From Veillonella caviae (lineage in GTDB: Bacteria; Bacillota; Negativicutes; Veillonellales; Veillonellaceae), in contig NZ_RQUY01000011.1 of assembly GCF_003992125.1 (NCBI RefSeq), positions 16,507-80,506 of the forward strand: DNA of 64,000 nt. Reading direction: 5' to 3'. The position numbers and the translations under genes were made by a program. This document shows positions 37,761 to 46,593 of the stretch, piece by piece. How positions within the stretch are numbered: position 1 is the stretch's first letter; each line of letters opens with the position of its first letter. Under the pieces are notes generated by a model, which saw nothing but the letters and a program-made list of their open reading frames with translations, searched no databases and was not told the DNA's origin.

Positions 37761-38139
37761 TGGATTCATAACATATGGATCATTGTATATGATGTTTTTT
37801 ATCACTACTGTTTCTATAGCAGTGCTTCAACTGAGTGCTCTTTCGTTGAGCAATACTATAGATGAAATGAATCTCATGAAAGCTCATTATGATGCAGAAC
37901 GAGGAGCTCGTTGGTTTGTAGCTTATGGTAAATCTGGAGGCACATTTGACGATAAACAGCCTATTATTGTAGAAGCGGACAGTGACCATACAGTTTATAT
38001 AAAAGCTGATGCCACAATGAGTGTTCCGCGTCATGTTATGAGTTATGGTATTAGAAATGGATATACGGCACGAGTTCATCTATATTTACAAGAAGGAAAC
38101 AATCATACTTTTGAAGTGGTATCAATAAAACCGTATTAA
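37702..38139 (+). CDS. Small pilin-like membrane protein
   Basis: A 145-residue protein with one hydrophobic helix near the N terminus, preceded by RKPNG|FITYGSLYMMFFI. Phe could be +1 but +5 is Gly, so processing is uncertain. Its layout recalls PilX-type accessory proteins, which have a pilin-like helix and a short soluble domain. TATGGAGG lies upstream of the preferred ATG at 37702. Its place in an unbroken operon of pilus genes is the main evidence for function. Confidence 0.55.
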   Translation: MKLIQLYRHIMIGLKIRKPNGFITYGSLYMMFFITTVSIAVLQLSALSLSNTIDEMNLMKAHYDAERGARWFVAYGKSGGTFDDKQPIIVEADSDHTVYIKADATMSVPRHVMSYGIRNGYTARVHLYLQEGNNHTFEVVSIKPY

Positions 38140-38148
38140 GGAGACCTT

Positions 38149-39003
38149 ATGAAATCAGAATTAATTATACATACAGGAATCTGTATTACTGATAAACGTA
38201 TTGTTGGCGTAACGGCTCATATTGAAAATAAGACTATGATTATTACAGATGCTTTAGAATTGGGTAGACAGAGTACCATTGATAAAGATATTGTGCGATT
38301 TATTAATGCTTATGATTTACAAGACGGTTCGTTTAGTATGGTGGCAGATATAAAAACAGAAACAGCTATGTCTACCTTTGATCCTCATAATTTTGATGTA
38401 AAAGAATTTATTAAATGGAATTTAGAAGGTGTTTTTTCTTTTGCTGAAAATGAATTTGAAATAGATGCTTGTAAACGAGAATATCCAAGACATCACTATT
38501 ATTTGTTCTTAGCCGCTGCGGACCGTCATGAATTAACTTTATTAAGGAACGGTATTATGGATAGTTGTGCCCCTGTGGATATTATTGATTGCTGGCCTAT
38601 ACCAGTTACATATGGGTTGTTATATCGCAGTGGGACTATAACTGGTATAGTAGAATCGGTGGGAATGCATCTTTGGGTGTGGTGGAATGATGTATGTATT
38701 AAAGATTGTATTGTGAGAGTTAATGGTGCCGATATTAGTAAGGCGCTTATTGAACTAGAAGAAGAATTACAGGGCTTTGGTGTAGAAGAAATACAAGGGA
38801 TTCATTTTTATAATACTGATGATTTGACTGAAGAACAGAAAATCGACCTTTGTGCATTAGAAGAGGTATATGGCAGCACAGACTATATTCCTATGGTATT
38901 TCTTGGAAGAGGTAAAACACGTTGTCATTTAGGTGAGCTAGATTGGGATATGGCTATTGGCATTGCTGCACGAGGTCTAGATTGGATTGGACATGGCTGG
39001 TAA
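38149..39003 (+). CDS. PilM-like / GspL cytoplasmic-type assembly protein
   Basis: A 284-residue soluble protein. Similarity to PilM (actin-fold) is weak by eye, resting on the C-terminal WDMAIGIAARGLDW, like the AxGLALRG end of PilM, and on its place just before PilN- and PilO-like genes. The canonical ATP-binding motifs of PilM are not obvious, so nucleotide binding is doubtful. AAGGAGA precedes the ATG. Its role would be to couple the cytoplasmic ATPase to the PilN/PilO inner-membrane proteins. Confidence 0.6.
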   Translation: MKSELIIHTGICITDKRIVGVTAHIENKTMIITDALELGRQSTIDKDIVRFINAYDLQDGSFSMVADIKTETAMSTFDPHNFDVKEFIKWNLEGVFSFAENEFEIDACKREYPRHHYYLFLAAADRHELTLLRNGIMDSCAPVDIIDCWPIPVTYGLLYRSGTITGIVESVGMHLWVWWNDVCIKDCIVRVNGADISKALIELEEELQGFGVEEIQGIHFYNTDDLTEEQKIDLCALEEVYGSTDYIPMVFLGRGKTRCHLGELDWDMAIGIAARGLDWIGHGW

Positions 39004-39556
39004 CAGAAGTTATTTTAATTTTCTTCCTCGTTATGTGCGTTGGTATGTCAGACTACAACAATATAAGTGGTATATATATATTGTTTCTATAGCTATATTT
39101 TTATTTGCTATTGTATCAATAGTCGTTTTGATAGAAGGATATAATGACTATAAGGCTATACAGCGTCAATGGTTAGCTATTCAAAACAATGAAGACAATC
39201 AGCGAGTGCTCAAGGAATATGAATCTTTGCAACAATTAATTCATAAGACTTTACAACGGAAAAGTTCGTATAACACACAATATATAGCTATTATCTTATT
39301 AGATGGGGCTATGACTAATCATGGAAATGTAACAATTCAAAACATTATTTTTACAGATGATGGTTTTTCTATGGTAGGTATTGCTAATAGTGATGAAAGC
39401 TATCAATCTTATATGCAATATGTACAAAGTCATTTAATAAAGTGGATATGCAATGGGAAACAAGACATACAACAAGATAGTGGATACACTGTATTCCATA
39501 TGGATGGACATCCAAAAGAGCATGAGCATAGTCATGCAGAGAATGATCGGTCTTAG
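38993..39556 (+). CDS. PilN-like bitopic membrane protein
   Basis: A protein of about 187 residues. A short cytoplasmic N terminus contains NFLPRY, similar to the INLLP motif with which PilN contacts PilM. One membrane segment follows at about 27-50 (YIYIVSIAIFLFAIVSIVVLI), then a coiled-coil stretch and a small ferredoxin-like domain. This is the PilN layout, supported by position. The ATG at 38993 overlaps the pilM-like gene; no strong ribosome site is visible, fitting translational coupling. Confidence 0.62.
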   Translation: MAGNRSYFNFLPRYVRWYVRLQQYKWYIYIVSIAIFLFAIVSIVVLIEGYNDYKAIQRQWLAIQNNEDNQRVLKEYESLQQLIHKTLQRKSSYNTQYIAIILLDGAMTNHGNVTIQNIIFTDDGFSMVGIANSDESYQSYMQYVQSHLIKWICNGKQDIQQDSGYTVFHMDGHPKEHEHSHAENDRS

Positions 39557-39962
39557 TGTAATTAGTATGTTAATGATTATTGGCAGTATAATTGGATATA
39601 GCTATATTAGAAATTATAGAACTACTATTGAATCAGATATAGTAGATTATCAAGCTATGATACAAGTTAAGGATATATATTTACATTCCAAAGAAAAAAT
39701 ATTAGTGGATTCATTGATAAACAATGATGATTGGAGTGAATCTGTATATCAAAGTATTGGAAGTGAACCATTAGTTGTGTCTCATAGTGAAATTAATAAT
39801 GATAAACTTGTCATCACCTTAATAGGTACTAGCATGAACTTTTTCGCTTGGTATAATAAGGTCAATAAATTAGTAAAGAATTGTTCTATAAGAATTATAT
39901 CTATCAATACCCAAGGTAGTAGCATTTATATTACTTGTGAAGTAAAACCTTATATATTGTAG
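39522..39962 (+). CDS. PilO-like bitopic membrane protein
   Basis: A protein of about 146 residues with one membrane segment (LSVISMLMIIGSIIGYSYI) and a periplasmic domain of mixed helix and strand, as in PilO/GspM. The frame is open from 39453 and overlaps the PilN-like gene; starts at 39504, 39522 and 39534 are all possible and none has a clear ribosome site. It ends the operon. No PilP or PilQ gene follows; a terminator does. Confidence 0.58.
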   Translation: MSIVMQRMIGLSVISMLMIIGSIIGYSYIRNYRTTIESDIVDYQAMIQVKDIYLHSKEKILVDSLINNDDWSESVYQSIGSEPLVVSHSEINNDKLVITLIGTSMNFFAWYNKVNKLVKNCSIRIISINTQGSSIYITCEVKPYIL

Positions 39963-40000
39963 ATATTAGTAAAATTGATATGTATTACAAAACGTGGATT

Positions 40001-40045
40001 AGGCTATATATGCAACGCATAGTTACATATATAGCCTTTATTTTA
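40001..40045 (+). terminator. Terminator of the pilus operon
   Basis: AGGCTATATATG (40001-40012) and CATATATAGCCT (40026-40037) form a perfect 12-bp stem with a 13-base loop, followed by TTATTTTAT. Confidence 0.78.
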
Positions 40046-40093
40046 TATTTATAGTACAATGAAAAGTAACGTATGAATAAGGGGCAATAAAAT

Positions 40094-40771
40094 ATGACAG
40101 TAAAGCGTAATATTGTGCTCATCGGATCCATGGGTAGTGGAAAAAGCCATTTTGGCCGTAATTTAGCTGATTTAAAAGGCTGGCAATTTGTAGATACCGA
40201 TCGAGTATTAGAAGGTCGTTTTGGGTTGCCCATTGCAGAGATTTATAAAAAAGTAGGTGAAAAAGCCTTTAGACGTGCTGAACTTGATGTATTAAAAAAA
40301 GTGTGTTTATATCACGAAGCCGTCATTTCTATAGGTGGAAATTTCCCCATAGAGCATCGCACATTAAAAACATTAAAGCGATTTTCTTATATTATTGGCA
40401 TTCGAGCTGCTCAATATCGTATTGTTAGTCGTGTTAATAGACGTGTTGGTAAGCGACCAACTATGGACTATACGAATGTGAGTGCTTTTGTACATGCTAT
40501 GATTCAATCGTGGAAACCTGTGTATAAACAATGTGACTATGTGCTAGATACAACTAATGGGCGAACCTATGACTTTATGCAGTCTATTGAGCGTGAATTA
40601 GAACGAGCGCAAATAGAATTTAAAGAGCGACGACAACCCAAAGAGAAGAAAATTGATAAACCGATAGAAGGTAAAGGTGCATATGAAAACAATAGCTCTT
40701 CTAACAAGTGGCGGAGACGCGCCAGGAATGAATGCGGCTATACGAGCCGTTACAAGACAAGCCATTCATAA
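40094..40771 (+). CDS. Shikimate kinase-like protein, divergent, with C-terminal tail
   Basis: A 225-residue P-loop kinase of the AroK type. Walker A is GSMGSGKSHFG, DTD (shikimate contacts) follows at about residue 35, and AFRRAE and KRPTM match family motifs. Two differences are visible: the usual GGG loop reads SIGGNFP, and the substrate arginine region (normally R-x-P-L-Y) reads WKPVYKQ. The kinase part is about 170 residues; a 50-residue basic tail (RRQPKEKKIDKP onward) has no family match, and its end overlaps pfkA by 89 bases. Substrate is uncertain. AAGGGG precedes the ATG. Confidence 0.75.
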   Translation: MTVKRNIVLIGSMGSGKSHFGRNLADLKGWQFVDTDRVLEGRFGLPIAEIYKKVGEKAFRRAELDVLKKVCLYHEAVISIGGNFPIEHRTLKTLKRFSYIIGIRAAQYRIVSRVNRRVGKRPTMDYTNVSAFVHAMIQSWKPVYKQCDYVLDTTNGRTYDFMQSIERELERAQIEFKERRQPKEKKIDKPIEGKGAYENNSSSNKWRRRARNECGYTSRYKTSHS

Positions 40772-41642
40772 TGGATATACTGTATATGGTATCGAACGTG
40801 GATTTTTAGGTATTATTAATAGAGAAATACGTGAGTTAGGACCTCGTGATGTAGGTGGCATTATTACATCTGGTGGAACCGTATTAAAAACTGCTCGATT
40901 TCCTGAGTTTAAAGAACTAGCTATGCAAGAAAAAGCATACTCTGTTTTACAAGATATGGGCATTGAATCTCTCATTGTTATTGGCGGAGATGGTTCTATG
41001 GCGGGTGCTGAAGCATTATCTCGATTAGGGCTTAATACGATGACCATACCGGCTACCATTGATAATGATATGAATGGTACTGAATATACAATTGGTTTTG
41101 ATACAGCAATAAATACCGTTGTCGATGCAGTAGGTAAAATTAGGGATACTTCTAATTCCCATGAACGTATAGCCATTGTAGAGGTTATGGGGCGTCATGC
41201 AGGGCATATTGCATTGCAATCTGGTTTAGCTTGTGGCGCTGAGATTGTCATTATTCCCGAAGTTGAGATTTCACTAGATGCTGTGTGTAATCGGATTAAT
41301 GAATCTCATCAAATGGGGAAAGAGTTTAGTATTATTTTGGTAGCTGAAGGTACCTATGGTGGACAAGCGGTGAAGGACTATATTAAATCACATACGTATT
41401 TTGATCCTAGCTTAACCGTACTTGGCTATTTACAAAGAGGGGGATCGCCTTCGGCATTTGATTCACTATTAGCGGCTCGTATGAGTTCTGCAGCGTTAGA
41501 GGCAATAGCAAAAGGTGAGAAAAATCAAATTCTAGGATACATTGAGGGTAGAATTAAGGCTATCCCTTATGAGGTGGCGTGTAATTACAAGTTTCCATTA
41601 GACATATCTCAGTATACATTACTAACTACATTGAGTCGTTAG
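40683..41642 (+). CDS. pfkA: ATP-dependent 6-phosphofructokinase
   Basis: Phosphorylates fructose 6-phosphate. It has 319 residues, the bacterial PfkA length. LLTSGGDAPGMNAAIRA binds ATP, and IGGDGSMAGAEAL has Gly after GGD, the ATP-using form (pyrophosphate enzymes have Asp there). TIDNDMNGTEYTIGFDTA holds the catalytic TIDND, and EVMGRHAGHIA contacts the substrate. ATG 40683 follows AGGTAAAGG and is nested in the end of the upstream kinase gene. It is the only glycolytic gene here outside the cggR operon. Confidence 0.95.
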   Translation: MKTIALLTSGGDAPGMNAAIRAVTRQAIHNGYTVYGIERGFLGIINREIRELGPRDVGGIITSGGTVLKTARFPEFKELAMQEKAYSVLQDMGIESLIVIGGDGSMAGAEALSRLGLNTMTIPATIDNDMNGTEYTIGFDTAINTVVDAVGKIRDTSNSHERIAIVEVMGRHAGHIALQSGLACGAEIVIIPEVEISLDAVCNRINESHQMGKEFSIILVAEGTYGGQAVKDYIKSHTYFDPSLTVLGYLQRGGSPSAFDSLLAARMSSAALEAIAKGEKNQILGYIEGRIKAIPYEVACNYKFPLDISQYTLLTTLSR

Positions 41643-41761
41643 TAACGTTAGATTGTATCATTTTGAATTTTGGTGTAGAATGTAATCACGCTACAATACA
41701 TTACTTTATAGTCTTATTATAAAATAGGCTAACTATTCTAAAAGAAATAAGGAGTATTTAC

Positions 41762-42844
41762 ATGAAAGCATTCTTTCAAAAGAATCGCAAACGCATTATT
41801 GGTGGCGCCCTAGCCCTTTGTGTATTAGGTGGTGGTACATATTATTATGTGAATTCTAATAATAGTGCACAAACGCAACAAAAATATACCACAGGTAAAG
41901 TTGAAAAAGGGGATGTTAAAACTAGTATTAGCTCAACTGGTACTATAAACCCAGTAAACTATGTGGATGTATCTACTAATGTGGCAGGTAAATTGGAGCG
42001 TGTTCTTGTAAAAGAAAATGATCAAGTTACAGCAGGCCAAGTGATTGCTTATATTGACACGCGTCAATTACAAGCTCAAGTAGATGATGCAAAAGCGGCG
42101 CTTGATAAAGCGCGTCTTGATATGAATCGTTATAAAGCTCTTATTGATCAAAATGCAGTATCTCAACAAACCTATGATGATGCAGTGACAAGTTTTGAAC
42201 GAGCTCAATCTACATATGATCGAGTAGCGGCAGATTTAAGTGATGCTACTATTACAGCTCCAATGGCAGGTACTGTGATTGGCACACCGTTAAAAGCAGG
42301 TCAAACGATTAGCACAGGGATTTCGACACAAATGATTATTGCCACTATTGCGGATTTGTCTAATTTAGAGATTTATCTTACTGTAGATGAAACGGATATT
42401 GGTAATGTGAAATCAGGATCTCGTGTAGAATTTACCGTCGATTCTAAACCAGGTGAAACTTTTACAGGCTATGTTACAGAAATTGCAAAAGGTACTAAAG
42501 GTAATATGGGTACCACAAGTTCTAGCGTAGTGTATTATACCGTAAAGGTACAAATTCCAGCAGATATCTCTAATAATTTCTTGCCTACTATGACGGCGCG
42601 TGCCACAATTTTTGGGGAAGATATTAAAAATACATTAGTTGTACCATTGACGGCAGTACGTACAGATAAACAAGGAGAATATGTATATGTCATCAAAGAT
42701 GGAGAGCCGGTGAGAACAGCTGTATCTACTGGTGTTACTGGCGATACGAATGTACAAATTTTAAAAGGGTTATCGGAAGGTGATGAAATTATTATTAGTG
42801 GCGATGTAAATGGGCCTAAACAAACTAGCCGTGGACCATTTTAG
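41762..42844 (+). CDS. MacA-like periplasmic adaptor subunit
   Basis: A 360-residue membrane fusion protein of the HlyD/RND adaptor family. An N-terminal membrane anchor at about 11-29 (IIGGALALCVLGGGTYYYV) is followed by the barrel-sandwich halves (NVAGKLERVLVKENDQVTAGQ and ITAPMAGTVIGTPLKAGQTI), a short helical hairpin and a beta barrel, then VPLTAVRTDKQGEYVYVIKDG near the C terminus. It bridges the MacB-type transporter to an outer-membrane channel; no TolC-like gene is in this window. AATAAGGAG precedes the ATG. Confidence 0.93.
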   Translation: MKAFFQKNRKRIIGGALALCVLGGGTYYYVNSNNSAQTQQKYTTGKVEKGDVKTSISSTGTINPVNYVDVSTNVAGKLERVLVKENDQVTAGQVIAYIDTRQLQAQVDDAKAALDKARLDMNRYKALIDQNAVSQQTYDDAVTSFERAQSTYDRVAADLSDATITAPMAGTVIGTPLKAGQTISTGISTQMIIATIADLSNLEIYLTVDETDIGNVKSGSRVEFTVDSKPGETFTGYVTEIAKGTKGNMGTTSSSVVYYTVKVQIPADISNNFLPTMTARATIFGEDIKNTLVVPLTAVRTDKQGEYVYVIKDGEPVRTAVSTGVTGDTNVQILKGLSEGDEIIISGDVNGPKQTSRGPF

Positions 42845-42854
42845 TAGGTGAGGT

Positions 42855-43577
42855 ATGAATCATTCTGTTATTGATATACAAGGTATTACTAGAACCTATG
42901 TGAATGGCAAATTATCTGTGCCTGTGTTACACGGTATTGATTTGCAAGTACAAAAAGGTGATTTTGTATCTATCATGGGACCATCTGGTTCTGGTAAATC
43001 AACTTTTATGAATATTTTGGGGTGTTTAGATCGGCCTACTACAGGGTCTTATCGACTTAATGGTAATGAAGTGGCCACTTTGTCTGATGATGAATTGGCA
43101 TATGTGCGCAATAAGGAAATTGGTTTCGTTTTTCAAAGCTTTAACTTGCTTACTAAATTGACGGCTTTAGAGAATGTAGCATTGCCGATGATTTATGCCG
43201 GCATTGATAGAAAAACGCGTACAGATCGTGCAGCGGCGTTGCTTTCATCGGTAGGTCTCGGTGATCGGATGGATCATTTACCAGCAGAACTATCTGGTGG
43301 TCAACGTCAACGGGTAGCTATTGCTCGGGCTCTCGCCAATGATCCTGCTATTATCATGGCTGACGAACCTACAGGGAACCTCGATTCTAAATCAACGATT
43401 GATGTAATGAATATTTTTCGAGGTCTCTATGATGCGGGGCGCACCATCATTCTCGTTACTCACGAGCCGGAAATTGCAACTTATGCAAGCCGTAACGTAG
43501 TACTCAGAGATGGCTATATTGTAGAAGATAAACAAAATCTTAATATGGCGGCGGTGCAGGAGGTGACTCATGTATAA
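42855..43577 (+). CDS. MacB/LolD-like ABC transporter ATP-binding protein
   Basis: A 240-residue ATPase. Walker A is GPSGSGKSTFMN, the Q-loop FVFQSFNLL, the signature LSGGQRQRVAIARAL, Walker B IIMADEPTGNLD and the H-loop LVTHEPE. It belongs to the MacB/LolD/FtsE class of mechanotransmission transporters. In E. coli MacB it is fused to the permease; here it is separate and overlaps the permease gene by 8 bases, as in many Firmicutes. Confidence 0.95.
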   Translation: MNHSVIDIQGITRTYVNGKLSVPVLHGIDLQVQKGDFVSIMGPSGSGKSTFMNILGCLDRPTTGSYRLNGNEVATLSDDELAYVRNKEIGFVFQSFNLLTKLTALENVALPMIYAGIDRKTRTDRAAALLSSVGLGDRMDHLPAELSGGQRQRVAIARALANDPAIIMADEPTGNLDSKSTIDVMNIFRGLYDAGRTIILVTHEPEIATYASRNVVLRDGYIVEDKQNLNMAAVQEVTHV

Positions 43578-44781
43578 AGAGAGTTTCTTAATGGCTTGGG
43601 CATCGTTGATTGCCAATAAATTACGGTCCATATTGACTATGTTAGGTATTATCATCGGTGTAGCTGCCGTAATCGCCCTCGTGTCCATTGGTAATGGTGT
43701 TAAACAAGATATACAAGATTCGATTTCTAGTTTAGGCTCTAATTTGTTAATGGTTATGCCTGGTGCACCTCGTACTCCAGGGGTTAGACCTACTGCAGGC
43801 TCTCAAAAAACCTTAAAAGTTTCTGATTATGAAGCAATTGCTAAGCTAGATGGTGTAAAGGCGGCCAGCCCATATACGGCGGGGTCCTATGTAGCTATTT
43901 ATCAAAGTAAAAACTGGACTACTAGCGTAAGTGGTGTTAACTATAATTTCCAAGATGTAAATAATTGGAATATGGAAGAAGGCCGATTTATTTCAGAAAA
44001 AAATGTACAAAACCGTGAACGCATTGCCGTAGTGGGGCAAACGGTAGTAAAAAATCTATTTGCCGGTGAAGATCCAGTAGGGAAAGAAATTCGTGTACAG
44101 AATATTCCGTTTCGCGTTATCGGTGTTCTTGAAAGCAAAGGTAATGGTACTATGGGTAATGACCAGGACGATGCAATTTTTATCCCTTATACAACGGCTA
44201 TGGAACGCGTAGAAGGGGTCGATTACCTTCGCATGGTCTATGTAGTGGCGAAGGATGAAAGTGGTATTGATCGTTTGCAATCCGATATTGAAAATTTATT
44301 GCGTGTTCGTCATGGTATCAAAGATCCAGAACTAGATAATTTTAACATTCAAAATATGAAATCTATTATGGATACTATGGAACAAACGACGGGAACCTTA
44401 ACATTATTTCTTGGTGCTGTAGCAGCCATTTCGTTAGTAGTAGGCGGCATCGGTATTATGAATATTATGCTCGTATCTGTTACAGAACGGACGCGGGAAA
44501 TCGGTATTCGTAAGGCCTTAGGAGCCACCTATAATGTGATTGTTACACAGTTTCTAATAGAAGCGGTTGTTATAAGTCTTATGGGGGGCATTATAGGCAT
44601 TGCCTTAGGTATTGGTGCATCTCATTTAATAGGTACTTTATCGGGGATGAGTACCGTTATTTCTATACCAACTATCATTCTATCCTTTGGTTTCTCTATG
44701 GCCATCGGTCTCGTATTTGGTATTTATCCTGCTCGTAAAGCGGCAAAACTCAATCCAATTGATGCGTTGCATTACGAATAA
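43570..44781 (+). CDS. MacB-like ABC transporter permease (FtsX family)
   Basis: A 403-residue permease with four membrane segments, one at about 20-42 and three in the C-terminal third, around a large periplasmic domain (MacB_PCD). KLRSILTMLGIIIGVAAVIAL and the C-terminal VTERTREIGIRKALGA and IYPARKAAKLNPIDAL are MacB/FtsX hallmarks. With the adaptor and ATPase before it, this forms a tripartite efflux or lipid/peptide export pump. Its cargo cannot be told from sequence. Confidence 0.95.
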   Translation: MYKESFLMAWASLIANKLRSILTMLGIIIGVAAVIALVSIGNGVKQDIQDSISSLGSNLLMVMPGAPRTPGVRPTAGSQKTLKVSDYEAIAKLDGVKAASPYTAGSYVAIYQSKNWTTSVSGVNYNFQDVNNWNMEEGRFISEKNVQNRERIAVVGQTVVKNLFAGEDPVGKEIRVQNIPFRVIGVLESKGNGTMGNDQDDAIFIPYTTAMERVEGVDYLRMVYVVAKDESGIDRLQSDIENLLRVRHGIKDPELDNFNIQNMKSIMDTMEQTTGTLTLFLGAVAAISLVVGGIGIMNIMLVSVTERTREIGIRKALGATYNVIVTQFLIEAVVISLMGGIIGIALGIGASHLIGTLSGMSTVISIPTIILSFGFSMAIGLVFGIYPARKAAKLNPIDALHYE

Positions 44782-44877
44782 TAGTATAGCTATATAATGG
44801 ATGGCGAATATACTAGGAATATAATTTGTATTCGAGATTTTTGTGAAAGTAATTTTACATAGATATATTCGCATATG

Positions 44878-44921
44878 GTGCGTTGCATGATACAATATTG
44901 TATGATGTAACGCACTTTTTA
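44878..44921 (+). terminator. Terminator after the macAB-like operon
   Basis: A 17-18 bp stem with one mismatch and one G-U pair (GTGCGTTGCATGATAC against GTATGATGTAACGCAC), followed by TTTTT. It lies about 100 bases after the permease stop. Confidence 0.82.
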
Positions 44922-45060
44922 TGTATTGTGAAGAATTAATTTGTGAAAATACTATATTTGTACTATGTTTAGTACAGTAGATGTGGTTTTTATAAGGTAT
45001 AGTAGAGACAATTTTAGATAGCACAGTAGATGAAAAATTTTATTTTTGGTGAGGAATATG

Positions 45061-45525
45061 ATGGCTACAACATTAATAGAATATTTTAATGAATTGCGAG
45101 AATTAAATCCTTTTGCATGGGTGAAAGACTCTGAAGTTACAGCAGTGAATTTAGGACATGCAGAGATGATATTGCAAACAAATGAAACTGAATATTGTAA
45201 TTTTCGTGGCGACCTTCATGGCGCAGTATGCATAGGTCTTGCTGATAGCTTGATGGGAACAGCCTGTTTTACATTGGGCAAATCTGTGAGTACCATCGAC
45301 ATTAATGGCAATTATGTAAAATCCGTAAAAGGTGGGACTTTATTAAGAGGTGTAGCTAATGTAGAACATAATGGACGATCCACTATGGTCGCTACAGCGC
45401 GTATTTATAATGAATTAGGGGAGCTAGTACATTTAGCAAGAGGCACCTTTTATGTTTTGGAAGAAAAGCCTTTGCCTGATTTACCATGGCGTTTCATTGA
45501 AGAAGATGACCCAAATTTGATATAA
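45061..45525 (+). CDS. Hotdog-fold thioesterase (PaaI family)
   Basis: A 154-residue hotdog protein. FRGDLHGAVCIGLADSLMG is the PaaI active-site helix, with histidine-glycine and aspartate, and STIDINGNYVKSVKGGTL the following strands. Members hydrolyse acyl-CoA thioesters; the substrate is unknown. Tandem ATGs stand at 45058 and 45061; the second is better spaced from GGTGAGG. It is a single gene before pheS. Confidence 0.85.
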   Translation: MATTLIEYFNELRELNPFAWVKDSEVTAVNLGHAEMILQTNETEYCNFRGDLHGAVCIGLADSLMGTACFTLGKSVSTIDINGNYVKSVKGGTLLRGVANVEHNGRSTMVATARIYNELGELVHLARGTFYVLEEKPLPDLPWRFIEEDDPNLI

Positions 45526-45549
45526 TGAAATTTGAATTTTGTCATTTAG

Positions 45550-46584
<1,035 letters not shown>

Positions 46585-46593
46585 GAGGTAGAA

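Noticed and set aside
40600..40771. Kinase/pfkA overlap as a frameshifted fusion gene
   Set aside because: pfkA has its own ribosome site and normal N terminus, and the kinase domain is complete before the tail, so two separate genes explain the data.
44782..45060. Possible T-box leader or other riboswitch near pheS
   Set aside because: No TGGNACCGCG-like antiterminator or specifier structure was seen; the only strong hairpin is the terminator of the export operon, and a thioesterase gene intervenes before pheS.
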